Assembly: GCF_004217115.1 (NCBI RefSeq)
Contig: NZ_SHKN01000001.1
Location: 1,367,781-1,431,780, forward strand
From: Ancylomarina subtilis
GTDB taxonomy: Bacteria; Bacteroidota; Bacteroidia; Bacteroidales; Marinifilaceae
DNA length: 64,000 nt
Direction: 5' to 3'
Positions 9,568-17,992 of this stretch are shown one piece after another. The stretch's first letter is position 1. The number at the start of each line of letters is the position of its first letter. A program made the translations under genes and the position numbers. The notes beneath the pieces are model-generated. The model worked only from the letters and a program-made list of their open reading frames with translations, was not told the origin of the DNA and did no database searches.

Positions 9568-9712
9568 GTTGTCTTTTTATTTCTTTTGCATCGCAAAGCT
9601 TTTTCACATTTTTAGCAACACGCGCACATTTTTTACAAACATACTTTGCACCACCTTTGCATAGCTTATCAGCATATTCTGTTTTCGATAATTTACAACG
9701 CTTCTTCCCCAT
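9560..9712 (-). CDS. Small cysteine-rich basic protein (50 aa) within the recycling operon
   Basis: An open frame too short for usual length cut-offs: ATG at 9712-9710, stop TAA at 9562-9560. It encodes 50 residues beginning MGKKRCKLSK, very rich in lysine, with five cysteines at positions 6, 18, 26, 29 and 40, including a CKKC pair (residues 26-29). It starts 2 bases after the stop of the kinase/RapZ gene and its stop overlaps the MurU-like start by 8 bases, so translation of the three genes is probably coupled. The spacing, the clean frame and the Cys pattern argue for a real gene, perhaps a metal-binding or nucleic-acid-binding protein. I do not recognise the family. Confidence 0.7.
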   Translation of the reverse strand: MGKKRCKLSKTEYADKLCKGGAKYVCKKCARVAKNVKKLCDAKEIKRQHD

Positions 9713-9714
9713 TG

Positions 9715-11139
9715 CTACAAAGTCTTTACACTCCCTGGTTCAAGATGTTTAAGATCAATTTCAATATCGTATTTCCCCTCAATATATTTAGCCAGATATT
9801 CTGCTGCATACACCGATCTGTGTTGACCTCCAACGCAACCGAAACTAACTTCCATCTGTTTTGCATTCTGTTTTTTTGACCTTTCAATTGCAAAATCCAC
9901 AGTATGACAAACCGATTTCAGAAATGCAGGCATGCCCGTCCCTTCGGTGAAGAATGAAGATAGAAACTCAGGCTTAAAATGATTTTCCTCAAAACGGTTA
10001 TCATCAACAGGATCATCAATCATACGACAATCAAAAACAAAACCATTTGCCGAAAATCCTCTTCGATATGAAAAGCTCTGAATTGAGACCTTCAGCTTAT
10101 CATCGTCAACAAGACCAACTGAATTTAAAAATTCTGATTCACACACCCTATTCAGTGCAGCTAATAACTCAGGAAGTTTAACAGAGAAATTTAAATGCGG
10201 CAACACTTCTCTTAAATCTCTTAAAGCATAAGGTATTGATTGTAGAAAATGCACTTTCTTCTCATAAAAGCCTCTAAAACCAAAAGCCCCCATAGCTTGC
10301 ATCTTGCGTATCAAAACATAGCCATAATAATAGGTTTTAAACGCTTTTATATCCACTTGCTTATACGAACTCAATTCGTCCAGATAATAAGCTAAAAGTT
10401 CATCACGAACTGTCTGAGGAAAATCAGCCTTAGCATCGTATAAGAGCGATGCCAAATCGTATGGCAAGGCACCTTTTCGTCCTCCCTGATAATCGATAAA
10501 TTTGGGCTCACCATCCTTTAACATGACATTTCTCGATTGAAAATCTCTATAAAGGAAATAGTCATCAGGGGCTTGCAACAAATAATCTGTGAACTTCAAA
10601 TAATCATCCTCAAGCAATTGCTCATCAAAGGGCACTTTGGCCAGTTTCAGAAAATAATATTTAAAATAATTCAGATCCCACATCATAGATTGCTTATCAA
10701 AAGCAGCCCTTGGATAAGCCTTAGAATAATCTAAGCCCTTACCACCTTCTATCTGGAAACGAATTAATTCTTTAATTGTTTTTTTCAGGATAAGAATAAG
10801 TGAATCCGGGAAATGATCACCTTCACGCTCGTCCTGGATGTAATCGAAGAGCATGGTATCCCCAAAATCATCCTGCAAATAAATATCCTGAGAATCATCT
10901 ACAGCCAAAATCGTTGGTACAGGTAAACCTTTCGATTTAAAATGACGACTAAAAGTAATAAAGGCATTATTTTCCTTTTTATCGGCATTATAAACGCCCA
11001 TCACTGTCTCTTTCTCCCCAATTAAGCGAATATACTGACGGTAGGAACCCGATGGAGGAATCAGTTCGGTTCTCACAAGCTGATCACCCCTAGATTCTTC
11101 AAAAAGATTGACGATACTTTGTTCTATATTTTTCTTCAT
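9715..11139 (-). CDS. amgK: AmgK-like sugar kinase fused to a RapZ C-terminal domain
   Basis: 474 residues in two parts. Residues about 1-330 form an aminoglycoside/choline-kinase fold like AmgK, the anomeric MurNAc/GlcNAc kinase: catalytic loop YRDFQSRNVM (197-206) and metal segment IDYQ (215-218). Residues about 350-474 match the C-terminal domain of RapZ, the E. coli regulator that senses glucosamine-6-phosphate and guides RNase E: SFSYRRG (355-361) and GCVGGQHRSV (434-443). The RapZ ATPase part is missing, so the C-terminal domain may serve as a sugar-phosphate sensor for the kinase; that is inference. First gene of the operon with the 50-residue protein and the MurU-like enzyme. Confidence 0.87.
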   Translation of the reverse strand: MKKNIEQSIVNLFEESRGDQLVRTELIPPSGSYRQYIRLIGEKETVMGVYNADKKENNAFITFSRHFKSKGLPVPTILAVDDSQDIYLQDDFGDTMLFDYIQDEREGDHFPDSLILILKKTIKELIRFQIEGGKGLDYSKAYPRAAFDKQSMMWDLNYFKYYFLKLAKVPFDEQLLEDDYLKFTDYLLQAPDDYFLYRDFQSRNVMLKDGEPKFIDYQGGRKGALPYDLASLLYDAKADFPQTVRDELLAYYLDELSSYKQVDIKAFKTYYYGYVLIRKMQAMGAFGFRGFYEKKVHFLQSIPYALRDLREVLPHLNFSVKLPELLAALNRVCESEFLNSVGLVDDDKLKVSIQSFSYRRGFSANGFVFDCRMIDDPVDDNRFEENHFKPEFLSSFFTEGTGMPAFLKSVCHTVDFAIERSKKQNAKQMEVSFGCVGGQHRSVYAAEYLAKYIEGKYDIEIDLKHLEPGSVKTL

Positions 11140-11637
11140 AAAGGATAATATTTTTTTATCGAAGCATATAGATTAAAACAGTTTATAAAAATGCTTTTCA
11201 TCTTTCTCCAAGGTAAACGTACCCCAAAATTTATTGTGTAAATGTACACAAAACAGCCAAAATAGTAAAACCGTTGAGTACCACTATTTATATGATATAA
11301 TACAGGACTTATGCATTTAAAACACGTTCACTATTCTCTTTAGGATAAAACACTATTATATCACTTTGTTTTTTGAATTAAATCAGCATACACATTATCA
11401 ATATCGTCTAATATTGACTTGTCACATTAACTATAAACACCTCAACCATGAAGTAGACTGTCTAATTATAGCTCCTGGTAAAATAGTTTTCAAAAAAAAA
11501 ATGATCTTTTATATTGATCGTTATTTTTTATCATTTCATTTGCATAATATTTTTAAAACAATAGAATTCGACGGCCTTAATTAAACCTAAATAACTATAT
11601 ACACATATACTTAAACTACTTGAAACTTAAAATAATT
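11140..11637. other. AT-rich intergenic region before the BspA-like gene
   Basis: About 500 bases between divergently transcribed genes. No convincing gene, RNA or strong hairpin is visible. The last 75 bases (from about 11564) reappear almost unchanged at about 13807-13873 in front of the decayed copy, so the duplication included the promoter and leader of the BspA-like gene. Confidence 0.6.
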
Positions 11638-13701
11638 ATGAAACAAATCATTTTTATAAGCCTGCTTATTGCAGTGTTATTTTCTGCCTGTAAAAAGAAA
11701 AATGAATATTCTGACCAAAAAGAAATTACCAGTTTTACCTTTGAAGAACTTACCCCTAATGTAGCTGCCACTATTAACGAAACAGACGGCACTATAACAG
11801 CTGAACTTCCTTTTGGTACAAATATAAAGACACTAATACCTACTATCATCATTTCTACCAGAGCAAAGGTAAGCCCAGCAAGCAATGTAGCAACTGACTT
11901 TACAAAACCTGTTAACTATACAGTTACGGCAGAAGATGGCACAACAAAAACTTATGTGTTTACGGTAACATTAGGTGCAAATGATGAGAAAACAATTTCG
12001 TCTTTTACCTTCGAAGAACTTAGTCCTATTGTAAGTGCCACCATAAATGAAACGAATGCCACCATAAGTGCAAAAGTACCTTTTGATACAGATGTAACAA
12101 CATTAACTCCCACCATCATCATTTCTGCAAATGCAACAATAAACCCAGAAAGTAACACCGCAAAAGATTTCACAAAACCTGTTACCTATACGCTTACAGC
12201 AGAAGATGGCACAACAAAAACCTATATCGTTACGGTAATATTAGGTGCAAATGATGAAAAGGCAATCTCATCTTTTATCTTCGAGGGACTTAATCCTAAA
12301 GTAAGTGCCACCATTGATGAAACAGGCAGCACCATAACAGCAAAAGTACCTATGGGTACAAATTTAACATTAACGCCCATTATTGCAATTTCTGAAAATG
12401 CAACAATAAGCCCAGCAAGTGGCACAGCAATAGACTTCACAAAACCTGTTAATTATACCGTTACAGCAGAAGATGGCACAACAAAAACCTATGTAATTAA
12501 TGTTATTGAGACTATTCCTTTCATCTCTGTATGGAAGACCACAAAAGCAAACGAAGAAATAGAACTGCCATTAGTTGATGATGGAGTTTATGACTTTACA
12601 GTAAACTGGGGAGATGGTCGTTCAGATTATATTACTGACTGGAATGCTTCAGAGAAATCACATAGCTATATTAAGGTAGGAGAATATACAGTTAGCATAA
12701 CAGGACAAATAGAAGGATTTAGTTTTTATGATTCTGGGATAAATGGAACACCTAATGCTATTATTGATATTACTCAGTGGGGTGAAGAATTTAGATTTGG
12801 TAACAAGGGAGCTTATTTCAAAGACTGTTTTAACCTAACAGGCTTTAGTGCAACTAACACTCCCAACCTAGAGGGAACTTTAAATATGTCTTATATGTTT
12901 TTTTATGCAAAAAAATTTAACGGAGACATTAGCAATTGGGATGTGTCAAATATTACAGATATGAATTGGATGTTTTATCAGGCAGATGCATTTAACAAGG
13001 ATATTAGCAATTGGGATGTATCAAATGTTACAGATATGAGTGTAATGTTTGCATATACATCAGCATTTAACCAAGACATTAGCAATTGGGATGTGTCCGC
13101 TGTTACAGATATGAGTTATATGTTTTCTAAAGCAAGTGTATTTAATCAAGACCTTAGCAATTGGAATGTATCAGCCGTTATAGATATGCAAGGTATGTTC
13201 TCTGAGGCAAGTGCATTCAACAAAGATCTCAGCAGTTGGGATGTGTCAACAGTTACCAATATGTATAGAATGTTTATGAAAGCAAGTGCATTTAACCAGG
13301 ATATTAGCAATTGGGATGTGGCAGGTGTTACAGATATGTCTGCAATGTTTTCATATGCAACGATATTTAACCAAGACATTAGCAATTGGGATGTATCAGC
13401 TGTTACAACCATGGAATCAATGTTTTCTGGGGCAAGTGTGTTTAACCAAAACCTTAACGAATGGAATATATCAGCTGTGACAAACACAAGTTTTATGTTT
13501 ATAGACGCAAGTGCATTTAACGGAGATATTAGCAGTTGGGATGTGTCAGCTATTAAAAGTATGTCTTATATGTTTTATGAGGCAAGTGCATTTAACCAAG
13601 ACCTTAGCAGTTGGGACGTTTCACAGGTAACAAATAGTGATCATTTCGATGTTGGAGCAAGTGCTTGGACAAACTCAGCTTGGAAACCAAACTTTCCATA
13701 A
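11638..13701 (+). CDS. BspA-type surface lipoprotein with three beta-repeats and ten DUF285 repeats
   Basis: 687 residues from the ATG at 11638. An upstream TTG at 11620 is in frame, but the ATG gives a clean lipoprotein signal (IIFISLLIAVLFSAC). Three tandem domains of roughly 90 residues follow, each ending in a version of YTVTAEDGTTKTY. A PKD-like segment (YDFTVNWGDGRSDY) comes next, then ten 25-residue repeats of the type FNQDISNWDVSAVTDMSYMF, the BspA/DUF285 leucine-rich-like repeat. Such proteins are surface adhesins or binding proteins in Bacteroidota and mycoplasmas. The long repeats invite recombination, and a damaged partial copy lies immediately downstream at 13874. Ligand unknown. 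Confidence 0.88.
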   Translation: MKQIIFISLLIAVLFSACKKKNEYSDQKEITSFTFEELTPNVAATINETDGTITAELPFGTNIKTLIPTIIISTRAKVSPASNVATDFTKPVNYTVTAEDGTTKTYVFTVTLGANDEKTISSFTFEELSPIVSATINETNATISAKVPFDTDVTTLTPTIIISANATINPESNTAKDFTKPVTYTLTAEDGTTKTYIVTVILGANDEKAISSFIFEGLNPKVSATIDETGSTITAKVPMGTNLTLTPIIAISENATISPASGTAIDFTKPVNYTVTAEDGTTKTYVINVIETIPFISVWKTTKANEEIELPLVDDGVYDFTVNWGDGRSDYITDWNASEKSHSYIKVGEYTVSITGQIEGFSFYDSGINGTPNAIIDITQWGEEFRFGNKGAYFKDCFNLTGFSATNTPNLEGTLNMSYMFFYAKKFNGDISNWDVSNITDMNWMFYQADAFNKDISNWDVSNVTDMSVMFAYTSAFNQDISNWDVSAVTDMSYMFSKASVFNQDLSNWNVSAVIDMQGMFSEASAFNKDLSSWDVSTVTNMYRMFMKASAFNQDISNWDVAGVTDMSAMFSYATIFNQDISNWDVSAVTTMESMFSGASVFNQNLNEWNISAVTNTSFMFIDASAFNGDISSWDVSAIKSMSYMFYEASAFNQDLSSWDVSQVTNSDHFDVGASAWTNSAWKPNFP
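12886..13640 (+). repeat. Ten tandem 75-bp coding repeats (DUF285 units)
   Basis: Inside the BspA-like gene the sequence encoding FN-x-D-[IL]-S-x-W-[DN]-V-S-x-[VI]-T-x-M-x-x-MF recurs every 75 bases, ten times. Units differ by several substitutions each, so the array is not freshly amplified. It is coding, in frame throughout, and not a CRISPR array. Confidence 0.9.
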
Positions 13702-13873
13702 TTAGGAGAACGCAAATATAAATTGTTAATATCTTAACTCAATTAAAATTCAAGTATTCCATAACAATCTCGTAAAACTTAACACATAGTAATTAATAAA
13801 TAATAAAATTCAACGGCCTTAATTAAACCTATAGAACTACATATACTTAAACTACTTGAAACTTAAAATAATT

Positions 13874-14249
13874 ATGAAACAGATCATTTTTATAAGCCTG
13901 CTTATTGCAGTGTTATTTTCTGCCTGTGAAAAGGATACCGACTATTCTAACCAAAAAGAAATTATCAGTTTTATCTTTGAAGAACTTACCCCTAAAGTAA
14001 CTGCCACCATTGACGAAACAGATGGTACTATTAGCAGAACTTCCTTTTGGCACAAATATAAAGGCATTAACACCTACTATCATCATTTCTGCCGGAGCAT
14101 AGGTAAGCCCAGCAAGCAATGTAGCTACAGACTTTACAAAACCTGTTAGCTATACAGTTACGGCAGAAGATGGCATAACAAAAACTTATGTGCTTACGGT
14201 AACTGTAGTCAAAATAATCTCTTCTTTTGTCTTTGAAGGGCTAAACTAG
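13874..14249 (+). pseudogene. Decayed 5' copy of the BspA-like lipoprotein gene
   Basis: From about 13807 the sequence repeats the leader and first domain of the gene at 11638, including the same signal peptide with lipobox (LFSAC). Relative to that gene there is a 2-base deletion near 14030 (ATTAGCAGAA in place of ATAACAGCTGAA), which shifts the frame. In the restored frame an AAG codon has become TAG at about 14100. The restored frame runs on through the YTVTAEDG block and ends at a third stop (14247-14249) early in the second domain. No DUF285 repeats remain. It is best read as a tandem duplicate that has lost function. Confidence 0.85.
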
Positions 14250-14431
14250 GAAGTTTGATTCTTTTAATCCCTAATTTGATACTCTAAGCATGAAAATTAG
14301 AATTCTCAATTATAATTTACTTATTATGAACATCCTCTTTGCTAAATGGACTTTGCCCAGTTGCGTTACAGGTACCTATAGGGTATTCTTAAAAATACGA
14401 GCTTCCTTATCGTTATTAAATAAGCTATTTG

Positions 14432-15112
14432 TTACAAAAAGAAGTAACACAAGAGAACTTCGATAAGCAGAGCCGGCAACATATTTAGAACACGAATTCT
14501 TTTAATATCAAGAATTGTAACTCCCAAACCCAATATTAAAATCCCGCCAATTCCTGTCAATTCAGTAATAATGGCATCCGGGATGATATTACCAAAAAAT
14601 ATTGCCAACAGGGTTAGTGCTGCCTGATAAATAAACAAGGGGACAGATGAAAACATAACTCCAATGCCAAAGGCTGCCGTTAAAGCAATAGCCGAAAATC
14701 CATCCATAATAGACTTCGTAAATAAGAGATTGGCTCCTTTCCCCATTCCCTCTTCGAAACAGCCTAAAATGGACATACTTCCCATGCAAAACAAGAGAAA
14801 AGCAGTAATCATTCCTGTAGTAAAGGACGCGTCATCTCCCTTACCAAGCTTATGCTTAATTTTATCACTTAACTTCTCAGTGCCTTTTTCAATATTGATC
14901 CATTCGCCAAGCAAAGATCCGGTGACCAAACTAAAGATCATGATCAGCATATTATTGGCCTTAAAAGCCATAACCAAACCTAAACTGATTGTAAACAAAC
15001 CTATGGCTTGAAAAACAATCTCGAAAAGCCGCTTGGGAATTCGAGAACGAAAGGTCATACCAATAGCACTTCCAAGAATTACAGCTCCTACATTAACAAG
15101 GGTTCCAATCAT
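14432..15112 (-). CDS. DUF554 family membrane protein
   Basis: 226 residues with the diagnostic N-terminus IGTLVNVGAVILGSAIGM and about six or seven membrane segments, matching DUF554 (YdfK/YqgA family). The conserved glycine-rich segments (VTGSLLGEWINIE, FCMGSMSILGCFEEG) are in place. The family is widespread and its transport substrate or function is not established; a possible channel role is only suggested by its fold. The start lies 17 bases after the stop of the DPP III gene on the same strand, so the two are probably cotranscribed. Confidence 0.9.
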   Translation of the reverse strand: MIGTLVNVGAVILGSAIGMTFRSRIPKRLFEIVFQAIGLFTISLGLVMAFKANNMLIMIFSLVTGSLLGEWINIEKGTEKLSDKIKHKLGKGDDASFTTGMITAFLLFCMGSMSILGCFEEGMGKGANLLFTKSIMDGFSAIALTAAFGIGVMFSSVPLFIYQAALTLLAIFFGNIIPDAIITELTGIGGILILGLGVTILDIKRIRVLNMLPALLIEVLLCYFFL

Positions 15113-15128
15113 CCTAACAGATTATTGA

Positions 15129-17093
15129 TTAATTCTCATTGGGTAAAAATGAATATTTATGCGAATAGTTTAGCATTTGCTCAGCAAAATCCATAGGATA
15201 ACTGACCTCGACATCTACAATTATTCCTTCTTTGTAAACAGGATGATATTCTGGATTAATAAAACCCGCATAAGCAGCTAGATTCAGTTTATCAAATCGC
15301 TCTTTAACTTCCTTATGAATGGGCTCATCAACTTTTACGGCATAATTCTCAACCAATAATTTACCCGTTTCAAAGTCACCTTCTGATTTGATTCGCTGCA
15401 CTTCGCTTAATAATTCACCAAAGAGAGCTCTTAACTTCTCGTAGTCACGAATTACAAAATAGGTTTTACCCTCTTTTTCCAGCTTCTCTATCACATTATC
15501 TTCTGCGCCTTTTTCAAAAACCCACTTGGCAATGAGTTGACGATTTCTCATATGTGATTCTTCAATCTCTTTGCCCAACTCGATACGGGTAAGTTGAGTC
15601 AGTAAACCATTACGAATATAGCCATCATACTCAGCTTTGCCCACTTCTAAATTAGGGATCAAACCAATTTCAATCAACTTTTCGTCCATGATATAGTACA
15701 AGGCAAATAAATCAGCTCGTGCTTCTTCAAGAGTAGAATGGTAATTTTTCAATGCGTCCATCCCCACACCAGGGAGAAGTTGTCCTGAGCCATGACCTAA
15801 ACATTCATGTAAATCGGTATGCAAATTTCCACCTAAATGGCCAAATTCCTTCGAGCGAGCAATCTCTTCTTCACTATAGGCAAACTCTTCGAGCATTCCG
15901 CCCTTCAAAGAAGCTTGATGATATGCATGAGTAATATTATCAATCGTCACCGACTTGCTGCCGTGTTCCTTACGAATCCACTCGGCATTTGGCAAATTAA
16001 TGCCAATTGGTGTAGCTGGATGACAATCTCCACCAAGCATCGCAACCGTTATCACCTTAGCACTAACACCTTTCACGACCTCTTTCTTAAAACGTGAATC
16101 GACGGGAGAATGATCCTCAAACCATTGTGCATTTTCAGAAATAATTTTTGTCCGCTTGCTTCCTTCCAAATCCTCAAAGTTAACCACTGACTCCCAGCTT
16201 CCTTTTATAGCAAGAGCATCACCGTAAACTTCAATAAAACCATTTACCACATCTACATGCGCATCTAAATCCTTTACCCAAAGAATTGAATAATCATCAA
16301 AGGTTTTTAAATCACCTGTTTGGTAGAATTCAATCAGTTTGGTTAAGGCTTGTTTTTGCAGCTCACTATCGGCAATTGGTAAAGCTTTCTCTAACCAAAA
16401 TACAATCTCTTCAATTGCCTCGGTGTACATGCCACCAACTTTCCAAACCTTTTCTTTTATCTCTCCATTTTCCTTTACCAGTTTTGAATTTAAACCAGCT
16501 GAAATAGGACGATCAACATCCCCTTTATCAAACTGCTTATAGAACGCTTCAACCTCTTTTTGAGAAACAGATTCGTAGTAGTTATTAGCCGAACTCTCAA
16601 TCAAATCCTTTTCAGGATTAAGAACCACTCTTTTTGCCTCTGAATTTTCATCAAAAATGACCTCGCTCAATCGGGTAAGCAAATCAATTTCATCTTGGTT
16701 TGCCTTCAATGGAAGCAGTTCATAGTTCGAATTGGCAATTAGTTCACCGAAGTATTCCTCTGTAAACTCAGGCATAATTTTATCCATGGAATAATGGTGA
16801 TGTATCCCATTCGAGAACCAAACGCGCTTGATATAAACCTCAAACTTTTTAAATTCCTCACAGTCTCTATCTCCATCATAAGACAAAAAAATAGCTTCTA
16901 AAGTTCTTCGGATTAACAGATTGTATTTGTTATTCTGATCAAACAAAATATCTCGCCCACAATGAGCCGCTTCTGATAAATAATAGATCAACTCTTTCTG
17001 TTGTAGAGTCAAATCTTCGAAACCCGGCACCTGATATCTTAATATTTTAACATCAGCAAATTGTTCCGTTTGATATATAAATTCTTCTGTCAT
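15129..17093 (-). CDS. Dipeptidyl peptidase III family zinc peptidase (M49)
   Basis: 654 residues without a signal peptide, so probably cytoplasmic. The zinc motif is HECLGH at about 429-434, with the second motif EEARAD around 456-461 supplying the third ligand, as in family M49. M49 enzymes remove dipeptides from the N-terminus of short peptides. Length is that of the bacterial, Bacteroidota-type members (about 650-700). Together with the exported DPP IV-like enzyme at 1996 it fits a peptide-feeding lifestyle. It is followed on the same strand by the DUF554 gene after a 16-bp gap. Confidence 0.93.
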   Translation of the reverse strand: MTEEFIYQTEQFADVKILRYQVPGFEDLTLQQKELIYYLSEAAHCGRDILFDQNNKYNLLIRRTLEAIFLSYDGDRDCEEFKKFEVYIKRVWFSNGIHHHYSMDKIMPEFTEEYFGELIANSNYELLPLKANQDEIDLLTRLSEVIFDENSEAKRVVLNPEKDLIESSANNYYESVSQKEVEAFYKQFDKGDVDRPISAGLNSKLVKENGEIKEKVWKVGGMYTEAIEEIVFWLEKALPIADSELQKQALTKLIEFYQTGDLKTFDDYSILWVKDLDAHVDVVNGFIEVYGDALAIKGSWESVVNFEDLEGSKRTKIISENAQWFEDHSPVDSRFKKEVVKGVSAKVITVAMLGGDCHPATPIGINLPNAEWIRKEHGSKSVTIDNITHAYHQASLKGGMLEEFAYSEEEIARSKEFGHLGGNLHTDLHECLGHGSGQLLPGVGMDALKNYHSTLEEARADLFALYYIMDEKLIEIGLIPNLEVGKAEYDGYIRNGLLTQLTRIELGKEIEESHMRNRQLIAKWVFEKGAEDNVIEKLEKEGKTYFVIRDYEKLRALFGELLSEVQRIKSEGDFETGKLLVENYAVKVDEPIHKEVKERFDKLNLAAYAGFINPEYHPVYKEGIIVDVEVSYPMDFAEQMLNYSHKYSFLPNEN

Positions 17094-17167
17094 AATTATT
17101 GATATTGATTGTTAGCTATTCTAACGAAAATATGCTCCCAGCTTAAGGTATTTATGTCTTAATAGAA

Positions 17168-17992
17168 TCAATTCAGATTCTTCATGTCATATTCTTCAAC
17201 TAAATTCCAAATGCCATTATTTAATTCCAGGGCATCGTATGAAAAATCAGGACCGTAATATTCAAATTGATTAATATAGCGTGGCTCCGAAGGAGAGAGA
17301 TGATCAAAAACAATACAATTAGCCCTCTCATGATATTTCAACTGCATTTGTGCCTGCTTAGAATATTCAAAAATCACACGAGACAGACGTTTCCCTCTCC
17401 AATTTATGACCGGAAAACCAAACTCAGGATCTCCCGTTTTTGAGAAGCCCAAGGTTTCAATAACTTTTTTACTTGTCCTGTCTTTATTTCCATCCCAACC
17501 GAGTAATAAATACATGCTTTTCTTGTTGTATTTAAAAGGCACGATTTGATAATACAAAGCCCCCAACCACTGATCTGATGAAAGCTTAGTCACCATACTT
17601 TCTTCAACCTTCAGATTTTGTTGCAGCTCAAACAGTCGATTTTTTCGGCCATCCTTTTTCAGGCAAAGTGCAAAATATCTGTATTCACCATTCACCAGCG
17701 TATAATTCCACGAAAAGATTCTCACTTGCTCATCCGGCGAAGTCACCTTCCCAAGATTATTAATCAGATTAAACGGATAATTAAAACTACCTTTCTTTCT
17801 CAGGACAGCCTTTAAATCGCCCATGATCTTTTGAGATATGCTCAACTTGACAGAATCATCAGACGCAATTTTCAACGCTTCAAATTGTATATTAAGATCC
17901 TGTTCACACTCGATAAATTTCGATTGTGCATTTAATCTCAGCAGCGTAAAAGTGAGTATAAAGACAATAAAAAATCGTTTCAAAATCATCAT
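17168..17992 (-). CDS. Secreted hypothetical protein
   Basis: 274 residues beginning with a signal peptide (LKRFFIVFILTFTLLRLNAQ). The mature part is mixed alpha/beta with no lipobox and no motif I can assign; it includes YYQIVPFKYNKKSMYLLLGW and VFDHLSPSEPRYINQFEYYG. Proteins of this appearance are common in Bacteroidota without known function. Its ATG directly abuts the stop codon of the aminotransferase gene (17993), so it is translated from the same message. Confidence 0.75.
   Translation of the reverse strand: MMILKRFFIVFILTFTLLRLNAQSKFIECEQDLNIQFEALKIASDDSVKLSISQKIMGDLKAVLRKKGSFNYPFNLINNLGKVTSPDEQVRIFSWNYTLVNGEYRYFALCLKKDGRKNRLFELQQNLKVEESMVTKLSSDQWLGALYYQIVPFKYNKKSMYLLLGWDGNKDRTSKKVIETLGFSKTGDPEFGFPVINWRGKRLSRVIFEYSKQAQMQLKYHERANCIVFDHLSPSEPRYINQFEYYGPDFSYDALELNNGIWNLVEEYDMKNLN

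Noticed and set aside
9646-9879. 77-codon plus-strand frame over the kinase/50-residue gene junction
   Set aside because: It is antisense to two supported genes and shows no coding character of its own.
11366-11584. 72-codon frame in the gap before the BspA-like gene
   Set aside because: It begins at a TTG, has a composition typical of AT-rich noncoding DNA (many F, I, H, N) and overlaps the leader region duplicated at 13.8 kb without its frame being conserved.
12886-13640. Regular 75-bp repeats as a CRISPR-like array
   Set aside because: The repeats are in frame, encode the DUF285 consensus and have no unique spacers; no cas genes are nearby.
14250-14431. Further remnants of the duplicated surface gene after the pseudogene
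   Set aside because: After 14250 I could not align the sequence to any part of the intact gene; it looks like unrelated intergenic DNA.
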